A stretch of DNA of 64,000 bases. Origin: Dyella halodurans. Lineage in GTDB: Bacteria > Pseudomonadota > Gammaproteobacteria > Xanthomonadales > Rhodanobacteraceae. Each line of letters opens with the position of its first letter. The stretch's first letter is position 1. Both the position numbers and the translations under genes were made by a program. Shown here piece by piece: positions 27,096-36,579 of this stretch. Under the pieces are notes generated by a model. That model made no database searches, was not told the origin of the DNA, and saw only the letters and a program-made list of their open reading frames with translations. The DNA lies in contig NZ_JAPDPF010000001.1 in the NCBI RefSeq assembly GCF_026283925.1, positions 186,001 to 250,000 on the forward strand. The letters are read 5' to 3'.

Positions 27096-27178
27096 TGTAG
27101 GAGCGCACCCAGTGCGCGAAAAGCCAACGGAGCGGAGACACCGCCGCGACGCGGTCGCGCACTGGGTGCGCTCCTACA
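27096..27178. repeat. REP-like palindrome pair, copy B
   Basis: TGTAGGAGCGCACCC followed by AGTGCGCGA (27096-27119) and its reverse complement at 27155-27178 form an inverted pair with a 35-base spacer, directly after nadE. It shares its unit sequence with copy A except for one base in the loop region. Confidence 0.8.
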
Positions 27179-27183
27179 GAAGT

Positions 27184-27219
27184 AAAAAAACGGCGGGCTC
27201 GCGCCCGCCTTTTTTTTTA
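27184..27219. terminator. Bidirectional Rho-independent terminator, nadE / bamD
   Basis: The stem GGCGGGC-TCGC-GCCCGCC (27192-27209) is flanked by seven A on the left and nine T on the right, so it can end transcripts from both nadE (plus) and bamD (minus). Confidence 0.92.
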
Positions 27220-27242
27220 TCCCGACAGCTCAGAATCGCCGA

Positions 27243-28082
27243 TCAATGGTGACCCGAGAACGGGATCATCTTGCGGATCAGCGACGGCGAATGCGGCCAG
27301 TTCGGATCCTTCAGGTACGGATGATCCGGGTAGTTCAGTGCCAGCACCTGGCGCGTCTGGTCGGCAAGGCCCTTCTGGTCCATGCTCAGGTAGCTGCGCG
27401 TGAGGATGGCCAGCGCGTCACCGGTCTGCGGCGCCTGCTGGTAATGCTCGATCACGTACTGGGCACGGTTGGCGGCGCCCACGTAGACCTTGTTGCGCAG
27501 GTAGAACTCGGCCACGTTGATCTCGAACTGGGCCAGCACGTTGCGCAGGTAGATCATGCGCTGGCGCGCATCGGCGGTGTAGGCGCTGTCCGGGAAGCGG
27601 CGCGACAGCTCGGAGAAGTCGTCGAAGGCCTTCAGGTTGAAGCCCTGGTCACGTCGCGTCTGGGCCTCGTTGCGCTGCAGGAGGCGCTCCATCGCACCGC
27701 CCGTACGATCAAAATTGATCAGGCCGCGCAAGTAATAGGCATAATCCACATGTGGATGGGTCGGATACGTCTTGATGAAGCGGTTGATCGTGGAATAAGC
27801 GTCGTCCGGCTGGTTGTCTTTGTACTGTGAGTAGGCCAGGTCAAGCTGGGCCTGCTCGTTGAAGTTACCGGACGGGAAGCGCGCGATCAGGCGCTGATAC
27901 GCTTTGGCCGCCGCCGCATAGTCGGCGTTCTCCATCGAGTCGTGGGCCTTGGCGTAAAGCTTGTCCACCGGCAGGGTATCGTTGGTGTCCTTCTTGTGGC
28001 CGAACATCGAGCAGGCGCTCATCGATACGGCGATGGCGAGCACGACAAAAACTTTGAAAGCCGGCAGCTTGGTTACGCGCAT
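27243..28082 (-). CDS. bamD: Outer-membrane protein assembly lipoprotein BamD
   Basis: A 279-residue lipoprotein of the beta-barrel assembly machine. The lipoprotein signal peptide ends at VSMSAC (Cys23 as lipidation site). The mature part is tetratricopeptide-like: YAAAAKAYQRLIARFPSGNF, LDLAYSQYKDNQPDDAYSTI and FIKTYPTHPHVDYAYYLRGL fit known BamD repeats, and FDDFSELSRRFPDSAYTADA follows. The start at 28082 was chosen because it places the signal peptide at the N-terminus; the frame is open 81 bases further upstream but that part runs into the divergent rluD gene. The ribosome-binding site is poor. The divergent pairing with rluD is conserved in gammaproteobacteria. Confidence 0.95.
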   Translation of the reverse strand: MRVTKLPAFKVFVVLAIAVSMSACSMFGHKKDTNDTLPVDKLYAKAHDSMENADYAAAAKAYQRLIARFPSGNFNEQAQLDLAYSQYKDNQPDDAYSTINRFIKTYPTHPHVDYAYYLRGLINFDRTGGAMERLLQRNEAQTRRDQGFNLKAFDDFSELSRRFPDSAYTADARQRMIYLRNVLAQFEINVAEFYLRNKVYVGAANRAQYVIEHYQQAPQTGDALAILTRSYLSMDQKGLADQTRQVLALNYPDHPYLKDPNWPHSPSLIRKMIPFSGHH

Positions 28083-28152
28083 GAGAAAGGGTTCAGATGT
28101 TTGATCGAAAAGGGATGATAGCCGAAACCACCGGTTGCCCGGGCAGGCGGCC

Positions 28153-29130
28153 ATGACAACCATACGTCATGAGGCCACAGTGCCCCTGTCTGCCGCGGGT
28201 CGGAGGTTCGACCAGGCTTTGGCCGAGATGTTCCCGGACTACTCGCGGTCTCGCCTGACGGCCTGGATCAAGGCCGGCGCAGTGACCCTGGATGGCGCCC
28301 TGGCGCCACCCCGCCAGCTGTTGCGGGGTGGGGAACAGGTGCGGCTGCAAGCCGAGCTGGAGGCCGAGGTGGAGATGGCGCCGGAAGATATCGCGCTGGA
28401 TATCGTCCACGAGGATGCCCATGTGCTGGTGCTGAACAAGCCGGCCGGGCTGGTAGTCCATCCGGGCGCCGGCAACAGTGCCGGCACCTTGCTGAACGCC
28501 TTGCTGCATCACGATCCCGTGCTGGCCCAGTTGCCACGCGGCGGCATCGTGCACCGACTGGACAAGGACACTTCCGGCCTGATGGTGGTGGCCAAGACCC
28601 TGGCGGCCCATACGGCGCTGGTCGACATGCTGTCGCGCCACGATGTGGAGCGGCAGTACGAAGCCGTGGTGCTGGGTACCCTGGTGGCCGGTGGCACGGT
28701 GGACGCGCCGATTGGCCGCCATATGGGCGATCGCCTGCGCCAGGCGGTCCGCGACGAGGAGGACGGCAAGCATGCCGTCACCCATTACCGCCTGCGCGAG
28801 CGCTTCCGCGCCCACAGCCTGGTCCAGTGCAGCCTGGAAACCGGCCGTACGCACCAGATCCGCGTGCATCTGGCGCATATCGGCCATCCGCTGATCGGCG
28901 ATCCGCTTTATGGCGGTGGGCTGAAGCTGCCCAAGGGCGCCACGCCGGAGCTGGTGGCGGCCCTGCGCGGATTCCGCCGGCAGGCGCTGCATGCCGAGCG
29001 GCTGGCTTTCGAACATCCGATCAGCCGCGAGCCCTTGTCGTTCAGCGCCGAGCGGCCCGCCGATCAGCAGGCGCTGATCGATGCCCTGCGCGCCGACACG
29101 GCACAGGCACCTCCGGATGACTGGCAGTGA
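28153..29130 (+). CDS. rluD: 23S rRNA pseudouridine(1911/1915/1917) synthase
   Basis: A 325-residue RNA-modifying enzyme. The N-terminal S4 RNA-binding domain (about 10-70: [20 protein letters not shown]) is followed by the pseudouridine synthase catalytic domain with the Asp nucleophile in [20 protein letters not shown]-terminal family motifs are [20 protein letters not shown] and [11 protein letters not shown]. The ATG at 28153 is preferred over 28135 because homologues start close to the S4 domain. RluD modifies helix 69 of 23S rRNA. pgeF overlaps its 3' end, matching the E. coli order bamD-rluD-yfiH-clpB. Confidence 0.95.
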   Translation: MTTIRHEATVPLSAAGRRFDQALAEMFPDYSRSRLTAWIKAGAVTLDGALAPPRQLLRGGEQVRLQAELEAEVEMAPEDIALDIVHEDAHVLVLNKPAGLVVHPGAGNSAGTLLNALLHHDPVLAQLPRGGIVHRLDKDTSGLMVVAKTLAAHTALVDMLSRHDVERQYEAVVLGTLVAGGTVDAPIGRHMGDRLRQAVRDEEDGKHAVTHYRLRERFRAHSLVQCSLETGRTHQIRVHLAHIGHPLIGDPLYGGGLKLPKGATPELVAALRGFRRQALHAERLAFEHPISREPLSFSAERPADQQALIDALRADTAQAPPDDWQ

Positions 29131-29878
29131 TCGCGTGAAGGATTGGATCATTCCCGACTGGCCGGCGCCGCCGCGGGTGCGTGCGGCCGTCAGTACCCGG
29201 CAAGGGCCAGGGGTGTCCGCGGAACCTTACGATCGCCTCAATCTCGGCGCACGTTCGGGGGATGTGCCGGAGGCGGTGTCAGCCAATCGCACCGCGGTGC
29301 AGGCGGCGCTGGGGCTTGAACGGGCGCCGCACTGGCTGCAACAGGTGCATGGCGTCGATGTGGCCGATATCGATCGCCTGTACGACGAGGACGAGCCGCG
29401 TGCGGATGCCGCGGTGACCTGTCGCATGGGCGAGCCGCTGGCGATACTCACGGCCGACTGCCTGCCGGTGCTGTTTTGCACGCTCGATGGCGATGCCGTC
29501 GCGGCGGCGCATGCCGGCTGGCGAGGGATGGTGGCGGGTGTGCTCGAAGCTGCCTTGGCTTCGCTGCCGGCACCGCCGGCCAGGATCATGGCCTGGTTGG
29601 GACCGTGCATCGGTGCACCCAGCTATGAAATCGGCGAAGAAGTGCGCGATGCGTTTCTGGCTGCCGATCCCGCTGCGGAGCGCTGCTTCATGCCGACCCG
29701 CCCCGGTCATTGGTTGTGCGATCTCGCCGGCCTGGCGCGTCGCCGACTGATGACGGCTGGTGTCGCGCAGGTATATGGCGGTGGCTTCGATACGCGGATC
29801 GATGAGCGCTTTTATTCCTATCGCAGGGATGGAGCGCAGAGCGGGCGCTTTGCCAGTCTGATCTGGATGGAAGGGTAG
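29117..29878 (+). CDS. pgeF: Peptidoglycan editing factor PgeF (YfiH family)
   Basis: A 253-residue cytoplasmic protein of the multi-copper-polyphenol-oxidase-fold YfiH family, now known as a muropeptide-editing factor that prevents incorporation of wrong amino acids such as L-Ser at the second stem position. The metal and catalytic motifs are visible: [35 protein letters not shown] and [12 protein letters not shown]. It starts at an ATG 14 bases inside the rluD 3' end, so translation is coupled. It is convergent with otsB. Confidence 0.93.
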   Translation: MTGSDRVKDWIIPDWPAPPRVRAAVSTRQGPGVSAEPYDRLNLGARSGDVPEAVSANRTAVQAALGLERAPHWLQQVHGVDVADIDRLYDEDEPRADAAVTCRMGEPLAILTADCLPVLFCTLDGDAVAAAHAGWRGMVAGVLEAALASLPAPPARIMAWLGPCIGAPSYEIGEEVRDAFLAADPAAERCFMPTRPGHWLCDLAGLARRRLMTAGVAQVYGGGFDTRIDERFYSYRRDGAQSGRFASLIWMEG

Positions 29879-29922
29879 GGGCGCGTTGCTGCAGCCTCGT
29901 CAGCCACGCGTAACCAACGAGG

Positions 29923-30726
29923 CTACGCATGCCCTCTGGAGTAGTCGGCGCGGGACAAGGCGCCGTGCTTCAGTGCAAGCAGCACGCGCACCAGCCAGGC
30001 CCGGGTGGAAGCGGGCTCCGGCAGCGCATAGTGGGCAACGCTGGGTCCGCGCCCGCCGACGCGCACGCTCAAGCCGCGCTCCAAGTTGACGGTGGCAAAC
30101 CCATGTTCGTCGGTGAGATCGTCGCCGACATAGACGGGTAGCCGTCCATGGAAGGGCCAGTGGGCGAGCAGGTGGGCAATCGCCGAGCCCTTGTCCATGC
30201 CCTGTGGCCTGAGTTCGATCAGCATGCTACCCAGTTGCATGTCGTAGCCGGCAAGGTTGGGCAATAACGCCTCCACACTCGCGCGCAGGGCCTGGAAGTG
30301 CTCGGGTGCGGCACGACAATGCAAGGCCACCGCCATGCCCTTGTCTTCCACCAGCACGCCGGGAAGACCGGCGGCGACCGTGGCAGCGAACTCCCGCACC
30401 AACGAGCGTCGCGCCGCGCCAATGTGGACGCCGCGATAGCTGCCATCGGCGCCACGCAGCTCCAGTCCGTGCAAGCCGGCCATCGCCCAGGGCGGATGGC
30501 CAAACAAGTCGTCCAGGTCATCCAGGCTGCGCGCACTGACGAGGGCAAGGGCGCCATCGAGCGTGCCGAACAGGTCGTCGAGGAGGTCACGCAAGCGCGT
30601 GTCGACGAAGACCTGGTCGGGCCGCTGGGCAAAATCCAGCAGGGTGCCGTCGACGTCGAGAAACAGCGCCCAGTGTTCGCCTGCGCCCGGCAGGGGTGGC
30701 GCTGGTAGTGGTAATTGAGCGGACAT
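29923..30726 (-). CDS. otsB: Trehalose-6-phosphate phosphatase
   Basis: A 267-residue HAD-superfamily phosphatase that releases trehalose from trehalose 6-phosphate. HAD motif I is LFLDVDGTLLDF (nucleophile Asp24, acid/base Asp26), motif II includes VSARSLDDL, and motif IV is YVGDDLTDEHGF. The ATG at 30726 (MSAQLPLPAPP) is the natural start; the same frame is open far upstream across clpB, but that is an antisense artefact of GC-biased codons. No otsA or trehalase gene is adjacent, so the partner synthase must be elsewhere. It is divergent from clpB and shares its promoter region. Confidence 0.93.
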   Translation of the reverse strand: MSAQLPLPAPPLPGAGEHWALFLDVDGTLLDFAQRPDQVFVDTRLRDLLDDLFGTLDGALALVSARSLDDLDDLFGHPPWAMAGLHGLELRGADGSYRGVHIGAARRSLVREFAATVAAGLPGVLVEDKGMAVALHCRAAPEHFQALRASVEALLPNLAGYDMQLGSMLIELRPQGMDKGSAIAHLLAHWPFHGRLPVYVGDDLTDEHGFATVNLERGLSVRVGGRGPSVAHYALPEPASTRAWLVRVLLALKHGALSRADYSRGHA

Positions 30727-30844
30727 GGCCGGGGAGGGAGAGGGCGATATCACGGCGACGAGCCTAGCAAGACAAATGTGAAGACGAGCTATGGATGAGG
30801 CCCGCAAAAACCGCAGGCGTGATATGCGCGTGATGACCGTCGCG

Positions 30845-30872
30845 CTTGAATCGTGCGGCGTCGTCCGCATCT
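30845..30872 (+). promoter_or_regulatory. Putative sigma-32 (heat-shock) promoter of clpB
   Basis: CTTGAAT (30845-30851) and CCGCATCT (30865-30872) are separated by 13 bases. They match the sigma-32 consensus CTTGAAA and CCCCATNT with one mismatch in each element. It lies about 50 bases upstream of the clpB ATG, a sensible place for a heat-shock promoter. Confidence 0.7.
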
Positions 30873-30924
30873 CTTCCGGCAGTGGCGGCGAGGCCGCCAA
30901 ATGACCTTGATGAGGGGCATGCCC

Positions 30925-33507
30925 ATGCGGATGGACAAACTCACGTCGCGCTTCCAGCAGGCGCTGGCTGACGCGCAATCGATCGCCGTCGGACGCGACA
31001 ACAATATGCTTGAACCGGTGCACGTGATGGCGGCCTTGCTCGACCAGCAAGGCGGGTCGACGGCGCCGTTGCTTACCCAGGCGCAGGTCAACGTGCCGGC
31101 ATTGCGCCAGCGCATCGGCGAGCAGCTCGAGCGGCTGCCGCGCGTCAGCGGGCAGGAAGGCAATGTGCATGCCGGCAACGAGCTGACGCGCTTGCTCAAC
31201 CTTACCGACAAGCTCGCGCAACAGCGCGGCGACCAGTTCATCGCCAGCGAATTGTTTGTCCTGGCCGCACTGGAGGACAAGGGCGAACTGGGTGCCGCAC
31301 TCAAGGCGGCCGGCGCCAACAAGGTGAATATCGAAGCGGCCATCGAGAAGCTGCGCGGTGGCGAAAAAGTGCAGAGCGAGAATGCCGAAGAACAGCGCCA
31401 GGCGCTGGAGAAATACTGCATCGACCTCACCGCGCGCGCCGAGAGCGGCAAGCTCGATCCGGTGATTGGTCGCGACGAGGAAATCCGTCGCACCATCCAG
31501 GTATTGCAGCGTCGCACCAAGAACAACCCTGTGCTGATCGGCGAGCCCGGCGTGGGCAAGACCGCCATCGTGGAAGGCCTGGCCCAGCGCATCGTCAAGG
31601 GCGAAGTGCCGGAGGGCCTGCGAGATCGCCGCGTGCTCGCGTTGGACATGGGCGCGCTGATCGCCGGCGCCAAGTTCCGTGGCGAGTTCGAAGAGCGCCT
31701 CAAGGCCGTGCTGAGCGACCTGGCCAAGAACGAAGGCCAGATCATCCTGTTCATTGACGAGCTGCACACCATGGTTGGCGCCGGCAAGGCCGATGGCGCC
31801 ATGGATGCCGGCAACATGCTCAAGCCAGCGCTCGCGCGCGGCGAATTGCATTGCATTGGCGCGACCACGCTCGATGAATACCGCAAGTACATCGAGAAGG
31901 ACGCCGCGCTGGAACGCCGCTTCCAGAAGGTCTATGTGGGCGAGCCCAGCGTCGAGGACACCATCGCCATCCTGCGTGGCCTCAAGGAGCGCTACGCAGT
32001 GCATCACGGCGTGGAAATCACCGATCCGGCCATCGTTGCCGCGGCCACGCTGTCCAACCGCTACATCCCGGACCGCCAGCTGCCGGACAAGGCCATCGAC
32101 CTGATGGACGAGGCGGCCTCGCGCATCCGCATGGAAATCGATTCCAAGCCGGAGGAACTGGACCGCCTGGAACGTCGCCTGATCCAGCTGAAGATCCAGC
32201 GCGAGATGCTGAAGAAGGAAACCGACGAGGCGTCCAAGAAGCGCCTGGCTGACCTCGATGCGGACATCCAGAAGCTGGAGCGCGAGTTTTCCGATCTCAA
32301 CGAGGTCTGGAAGTCCGAAAAGGCCGCCCTGCAGGGCGCGACCAAGGTGAAGGAGCAGATCGAAGCCGCCCGCATCGAGCTGGAAGCCGCGCAGCGTCGC
32401 CAGGACTACGCCAAGATGAGCGAGATCCAGTACGGCAAGTTGCCGGAGCTGGAGAAGCAGCTTGTCGCCGCGCAGGCCGCTGAAACGCAGGAGTTCAAGC
32501 TGGTGAAGGATCGCGTCACCGAGGAAGAGATCGCCGAAGTGGTGTCGCGCTGGACCGGCATCCCGGTCAACAAGATGCTGGAAGGCGAGCGCGAAAAACT
32601 GCTGCAGATGGAGTCGGCGCTGCACAAGCGCGTGGTGGGCCAGGACGAAGCGGTACGTGCCGTATCCGATGCGATTCGTCGTGCACGTGCCGGCCTGTCC
32701 GACCCCAACCGTCCGTATGGCTCGTTCCTGTTCCTCGGCCCGACCGGCGTCGGCAAGACCGAGTTGTGCAAGGCGCTGGCCGAGTTCATGTTCGATACGC
32801 AGGACGCCATGGTGCGCATCGACATGAGCGAGTTCATGGAGAAGCACTCGGTGAGTCGCCTGATTGGCGCACCCCCGGGCTATGTCGGTTACGAGGAAGG
32901 CGGTTATCTCACCGAGGCCGTGCGTCGCCGCCCGTACAGCGTGATCCTGCTGGACGAAGTGGAGAAGGCGCATCCGGATGTGTTCAACATCCTGTTGCAG
33001 GTACTCGACGATGGGCGTCTCACGGACGGCCAGGGTCGCACCGTGGATTTCCGCAACACCGTCATCGTGATGACGTCGAACCTTGGCTCGCAGATGATCC
33101 AGGAGCAGGCGGGCGACAGCGAGGCCGGCTATCTGCAGATGAAGGCGAGCGTGCTGGGCGTGGTGCAAGCCCATTTCCGCCCGGAGTTCATCAACCGCCT
33201 CGACGAGCTGGTGGTGTTCCGTCCGCTGGAGAAGAAGCAGATCCGCGCCATCGCAAAAATCCAGCTGGCTTATCTGGAAAAGCGCCTGGCCGAACGCGAT
33301 CTCAAGCTGGAAATTGGCGACAAGGCACTGGATCTGCTCGGCAATGTCGGCTTCGACCCGGTCTATGGCGCGCGTCCGCTCAAGCGCGCCATCCAGCAGC
33401 AACTGGAGAACCCGCTGGCCAGGGAGATCCTGGAAGGTAGGTTCCCTGGCGGCACCACGATCGAGGTGGATGCGGAGCAGGGACGTCTGACGTTCCGCAA
33501 GCACTAA
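30925..33507 (+). CDS. clpB: ATP-dependent chaperone ClpB
   Basis: An 860-residue Hsp100 disaggregase that works with DnaK to rescue aggregated proteins after heat stress. The N domain (1-145, starting [20 protein letters not shown]) is followed by AAA+ module 1 with Walker [15 protein letters not shown] and Walker [11 protein letters not shown], the middle coiled-coil domain (about 405-525), and AAA+ module 2 with Walker [15 protein letters not shown] and Walker [14 protein letters not shown]. The pore loop GYVGYEEGG is present. The start at 30925 follows a GAGGGG ribosome-binding site and reproduces the canonical N-terminus; earlier in-frame ATGs would add extra residues. A sigma-32-like promoter precedes it. 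Confidence 0.98.
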   Translation: MRMDKLTSRFQQALADAQSIAVGRDNNMLEPVHVMAALLDQQGGSTAPLLTQAQVNVPALRQRIGEQLERLPRVSGQEGNVHAGNELTRLLNLTDKLAQQRGDQFIASELFVLAALEDKGELGAALKAAGANKVNIEAAIEKLRGGEKVQSENAEEQRQALEKYCIDLTARAESGKLDPVIGRDEEIRRTIQVLQRRTKNNPVLIGEPGVGKTAIVEGLAQRIVKGEVPEGLRDRRVLALDMGALIAGAKFRGEFEERLKAVLSDLAKNEGQIILFIDELHTMVGAGKADGAMDAGNMLKPALARGELHCIGATTLDEYRKYIEKDAALERRFQKVYVGEPSVEDTIAILRGLKERYAVHHGVEITDPAIVAAATLSNRYIPDRQLPDKAIDLMDEAASRIRMEIDSKPEELDRLERRLIQLKIQREMLKKETDEASKKRLADLDADIQKLEREFSDLNEVWKSEKAALQGATKVKEQIEAARIELEAAQRRQDYAKMSEIQYGKLPELEKQLVAAQAAETQEFKLVKDRVTEEEIAEVVSRWTGIPVNKMLEGEREKLLQMESALHKRVVGQDEAVRAVSDAIRRARAGLSDPNRPYGSFLFLGPTGVGKTELCKALAEFMFDTQDAMVRIDMSEFMEKHSVSRLIGAPPGYVGYEEGGYLTEAVRRRPYSVILLDEVEKAHPDVFNILLQVLDDGRLTDGQGRTVDFRNTVIVMTSNLGSQMIQEQAGDSEAGYLQMKASVLGVVQAHFRPEFINRLDELVVFRPLEKKQIRAIAKIQLAYLEKRLAERDLKLEIGDKALDLLGNVGFDPVYGARPLKRAIQQQLENPLAREILEGRFPGGTTIEVDAEQGRLTFRKH

Positions 33508-33557
33508 GCGCAACGCTCACGTTGCGACGAGAGACGCACGCCTGGCGCGGCACGGTC

Positions 33558-33584
33558 CTCCTTCTCCCCGGAGGGGAGAAGGAG
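33558..33584. terminator. Strong hairpin downstream of clpB
   Basis: A perfect 12-base-pair stem CTCCTTCTCCCC / GGGGAGAAGGAG with a GGA loop, 51 bases after the clpB stop. A smaller hairpin (CGCAACG / CGTTGCG) is at 33509-33526. Neither has a T-run, so this may be a repeat-type transcript end; similar CT-rich palindromes are common in Xanthomonadales intergenic DNA. Confidence 0.5.
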
Positions 33585-33692
33585 TAAGTGCGGTCGCCCG
33601 GCGCTCAAGCAGACGGGGAGAGCAAAGAAAGCCCCAAGCGACCCATCGCGCAGCATCATTCGATCTATCGTCTGCTACCATCGCCCCGCCTG

Positions 33693-33893
33693 AGGTGACC
33701 ACGAGCTGCAAAGCCAGTGGTTGAAACGGGAATCCGGTGCGGCGCGTGAGCGCCCATTCCGGAGCTGCCCCCGCAACGGTAGGCGAGTAAACGGTCAGCA
33801 ATAGCCACTGTGCTTCGGCATGGGAAGGCGCTGGTCCGGAAGGCATCCGATGCCTTCGCTCGCGAGCCCGGAGACCGGCCTCGAGGTACGACC
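33693..33893 (+). promoter_or_regulatory. Cobalamin riboswitch (B12 element)
   Basis: The region has the hallmarks of the AdoCbl/cobalamin riboswitch in order: TTGAAACGGGAATCCGGTG near 33721-33739, the conserved B12 box GCTGCCCCCGCAACGGT (33764-33780), a P7-P10 region with a variable stem around 33820-33860, and AGCCCGGAGACCGGCC at 33865-33880. It ends about 115 bases before btuB. High cobalamin should fold it to stop expression of btuB and, if they are co-transcribed, the following cobalamin genes. Exact ends are approximate. Confidence 0.93.
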
Positions 33894-34009
33894 AGACAGG
33901 CGGTGGGCCATGTCATGGATGCCATGCGCCGCATGGCCGCCACGTCTCCTCACGCCTGTTCCTTATCTCATGCAAGCCGCGCGGGCAGGCGCGGTTGAGG
34001 AGCATTGCT

Positions 34010-35863
34010 GTGGCATTTCGGAATTTCCCAGTCCGCCAGACGATCCTGGCGGCGACCTTGTTGACCGTGTTCACCCCGGCGTTCGCCGACGATGCGGCGA
34101 CCGACCTCAGTAGCGTCGTGGTCACCGCGACGCGTACCGCGCAGACCGAAGACCAGACCCTTTCGGCGATCACCGTGATCGATCGTGCCGATATCGAGCG
34201 TTTGCAGCCGGCGTCGCTGGCGGACCTGCTACGAGGCACGCCCGGCATGCAGCTGGCCAACAACGGCGGCCCGGGCAAGGCCACCAGCGCCTTCCTGCGC
34301 GGCACCGAGTCCGATCATGTGCTGGTTCTGGTCGACGGCATCAAGATCGGTTCGGCCACCACCGGAACGGCGGCCTTGCAGGACATCCCGGTCGAACAGA
34401 TCGAGCGCATCGAGATCGTGCGCGGGCCGTTCTCCAGCCTGTATGGCTCGGAGGCGATCGGTGGCGTGATCCAGATCTTTACCCGTCGCCCCGAGGGCGC
34501 GTTCGTGCCCAGCTTCAGCCTTGGCGTGGGCAGCTATGGCCATCTCAGCGGCTCGGCCGGACTGGCAGGAACCAGCGGCAACGGCTGGTATTCGCTGCAG
34601 GCCTCGCATGAGCAGACTGACGGGATCAACGCCTGTCGCGTGGGCGCAGCTGAAGTCGGTGCGGCCTGCTTTGCCGATCAGCCTGACAAGGATGGCTACC
34701 GCAACACCGCCGTGACCCTGCAGGGCGGTTATCGCTTCGACCAGCAATGGGACGCCGATGTCCGCCTGTTCCGCAGCGAAGGCCACAACTACTACGACGG
34801 CACTTATTCCGATTCCGACGAGAGCGCGACCCAGGTGGTCGGTGGCCGCCTGCACTACCGTCCAACCAAGGATCTCACCTTCACCCTGAGCGTGGGCACC
34901 AGCGGCGACTTCAGCAAGGACTATCTGCAAGGCGTCTACGTCGACCGCTTCGACACCCATCGCGATATCGGCTCGTTGCAGGCGGATATCGCGCTGGGCG
35001 GTGGCCTGCTCAGCAGCGGCTTCGACTGGCAGCGTGATCAGGTGGACAGCAGCACGGCCTACGCCGTGAACAGCCGCATTGATCGTGGCGTGTTCGTGCA
35101 GTGGCAGCAGACCTTCGGGGCCCAGTCGCTGCAGGCCAGCGTGCGCCGCGACGACAACAGCCAGTTCGGCGGCAAGAACACCGGCAGCGTGCTGTGGGGC
35201 TGGGACTTCACCAACAGCTTGCGCCTGACGGCCAGCTACGGCACAGCCTTCAAGGCACCCACGTTCAACGACCTGTATTACCCGTACTACGGCAATCCCG
35301 AGCTCAAGCCGGAAACCTCGCAGAACATCGAGCTGGGCCTGCGCGGCACCTACGGCTGGGGCTACTGGTCGCTCAATGCGTTTCGCAACAAGGTCGACGA
35401 CCTCATCACTTATGACGCGTCGACTGGCCTGCCGGGCAACGTGGAAGACGCGCGGATTCGCGGCGCCGAGGCCGTGGTCAGCGGACACCTTGCAGGTTGG
35501 CTGGTCACAGGCACGGCCACCTGGCTCGATCCGCGCGATGAAACGCCTGGCGACCAGCACGGCAATCTGTTGCCGCGTCGCGCCCGTCAGACGGCCCGCA
35601 TCGACGTGGACCGCAGCTTTGGTGCCTTCAGCGTGGGCGGCAGCTGGTACGTGGCCGGACGTCGTTATGACGATCTTGCCAACCAGCATCCGCTCGGCGG
35701 CTACGCCCTGACCGATCTGCGCGTGGCCTATGCGCTGGATCGCAACTGGAAGCTGCAGCTGGCGCTCAACAATGCGTTCGCCAAAAACTACGAGACGGCC
35801 TGGTATTACAACCAGCCTGGTCGCAATTACATGCTGACCCTGCGTTACCAGCCGGCTCCATAA
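34010..35863 (+). CDS. btuB: TonB-dependent vitamin B12 receptor BtuB
   Basis: A 617-residue outer-membrane receptor for cobalamin. A signal peptide (to about residue 26, ending TPAFA-DD) is followed by the TonB box within LSSVVVTATRT, the plug domain (VIDRADIERLQPASLADLLR, VRGPFSSLYGSEAIGGVIQI), and a 22-stranded barrel ending YMLTLRYQPAP. The GTG at 34010 was chosen because AGGAG lies 7 bases upstream; a TTG at 33995 is the next in-frame alternative. The cobalamin riboswitch upstream supports the substrate assignment. It is the first gene of an 11-gene cobalamin cluster. Confidence 0.95.
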   Translation: MAFRNFPVRQTILAATLLTVFTPAFADDAATDLSSVVVTATRTAQTEDQTLSAITVIDRADIERLQPASLADLLRGTPGMQLANNGGPGKATSAFLRGTESDHVLVLVDGIKIGSATTGTAALQDIPVEQIERIEIVRGPFSSLYGSEAIGGVIQIFTRRPEGAFVPSFSLGVGSYGHLSGSAGLAGTSGNGWYSLQASHEQTDGINACRVGAAEVGAACFADQPDKDGYRNTAVTLQGGYRFDQQWDADVRLFRSEGHNYYDGTYSDSDESATQVVGGRLHYRPTKDLTFTLSVGTSGDFSKDYLQGVYVDRFDTHRDIGSLQADIALGGGLLSSGFDWQRDQVDSSTAYAVNSRIDRGVFVQWQQTFGAQSLQASVRRDDNSQFGGKNTGSVLWGWDFTNSLRLTASYGTAFKAPTFNDLYYPYYGNPELKPETSQNIELGLRGTYGWGYWSLNAFRNKVDDLITYDASTGLPGNVEDARIRGAEAVVSGHLAGWLVTGTATWLDPRDETPGDQHGNLLPRRARQTARIDVDRSFGAFSVGGSWYVAGRRYDDLANQHPLGGYALTDLRVAYALDRNWKLQLALNNAFAKNYETAWYYNQPGRNYMLTLRYQPAP

Positions 35864-35939
35864 GCGCAAGCGCGGGGCTGGTCGTTCCAGCCCCGCGTGA
35901 CCTCTGCAAGACCTTCGACCACGATCCGGGAGTCACCTC

Positions 35940-36521
35940 ATGAAGTTACCGTCAGGTCTGCGTTCTGCCTCACTATTTGGGTTGCTGGTGCTGCTCATGT
36001 TGTCCACCCGCTTCAAGCATTTTGGCGATGTGCTGCATCTGGCGGATGCCTCGATGGCGGTGTTCTTCGTCGGCGGCCTGATGCTGCGCCGACACGCCAT
36101 GTTTGCCTCGCTGGTGGCGCTGGCCATGGGACTGGACTGGGTAGCGATCCAGTATGCGGGTGTCAGCGATTTTTGCGTCACGCCGGCGTATGCCTTCCTG
36201 CCCTTGGCCTATGCGGTGCTTTGGTATGGCGGTCGCTGGTACGCGCCACGCCTGCGCAGCAGCATGGCTGCGCTGTTGGGCGCCTGGGCCGTCGCGCCGC
36301 TGGCAGCGTCACTTTCCTTTGCCATCTCCAATGGCGCCTTCTATTGGCTGGGCGGTCGTTATGCACAGCCGCACGTGGCCGAGTACGTGTCGCGCCTGTG
36401 GCAGTGGGGCCCCTTGTTCGTGCGCACCACGCTTGCTTACGTCGCAGTGGCCTTGGTGGCCTATGCCATCGTTGCCGGGCTGATGTCGAAGCGTGGCGTG
36501 TCGTTGGCGCAGCAGGCATAG
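35940..36521 (+). CDS. btuM: BtuM-type cobalamin transporter (solitary ECF S-component)
   Basis: A 193-residue inner-membrane protein with about six helices. I assign it to BtuM, a solitary ECF-type S-component for cobalamin. The Thiobacillus denitrificans BtuM structure, from memory, has functional residues His28, Asp67, Cys80, Tyr85 and Arg153. Here His27, Asp66, Cys79, Tyr84 and Arg152 occur, each shifted by exactly one. Cys79 (in GVSDFCVTPAYAF) would bind the cobalt and remove cyanide from cyanocobalamin. It sits 76 bases after btuB under the same riboswitch, consistent with moving B12 across the inner membrane. No BtuCD or ECF energising module is present in the window. The alignment itself was done by eye. 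Confidence 0.87.
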   Translation: MKLPSGLRSASLFGLLVLLMLSTRFKHFGDVLHLADASMAVFFVGGLMLRRHAMFASLVALAMGLDWVAIQYAGVSDFCVTPAYAFLPLAYAVLWYGGRWYAPRLRSSMAALLGAWAVAPLAASLSFAISNGAFYWLGGRYAQPHVAEYVSRLWQWGPLFVRTTLAYVAVALVAYAIVAGLMSKRGVSLAQQA

Positions 36522-36579
36522 GTGCCATGCGCATGACAGGCCGTACCCAGCATCAGACGCATAGCCGCGGAGCAGGTTT

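Noticed and set aside
28083-28163. N-terminal extension of bamD
   Set aside because: The extension would precede the lipoprotein signal peptide and overlap the divergent rluD start.
30727-33513. Minus-strand open frame running antisense through all of clpB and continuing into otsB (1196 codons)
   Set aside because: It is an artefact of GC-rich third codon positions in clpB. The part upstream of 30726 has no domain, while otsB has a natural start at 30726.
34229-35869. 546-codon antisense frame over btuB
   Set aside because: It is a shadow of the barrel-coding sequence; the riboswitch and operon order support only the plus strand.
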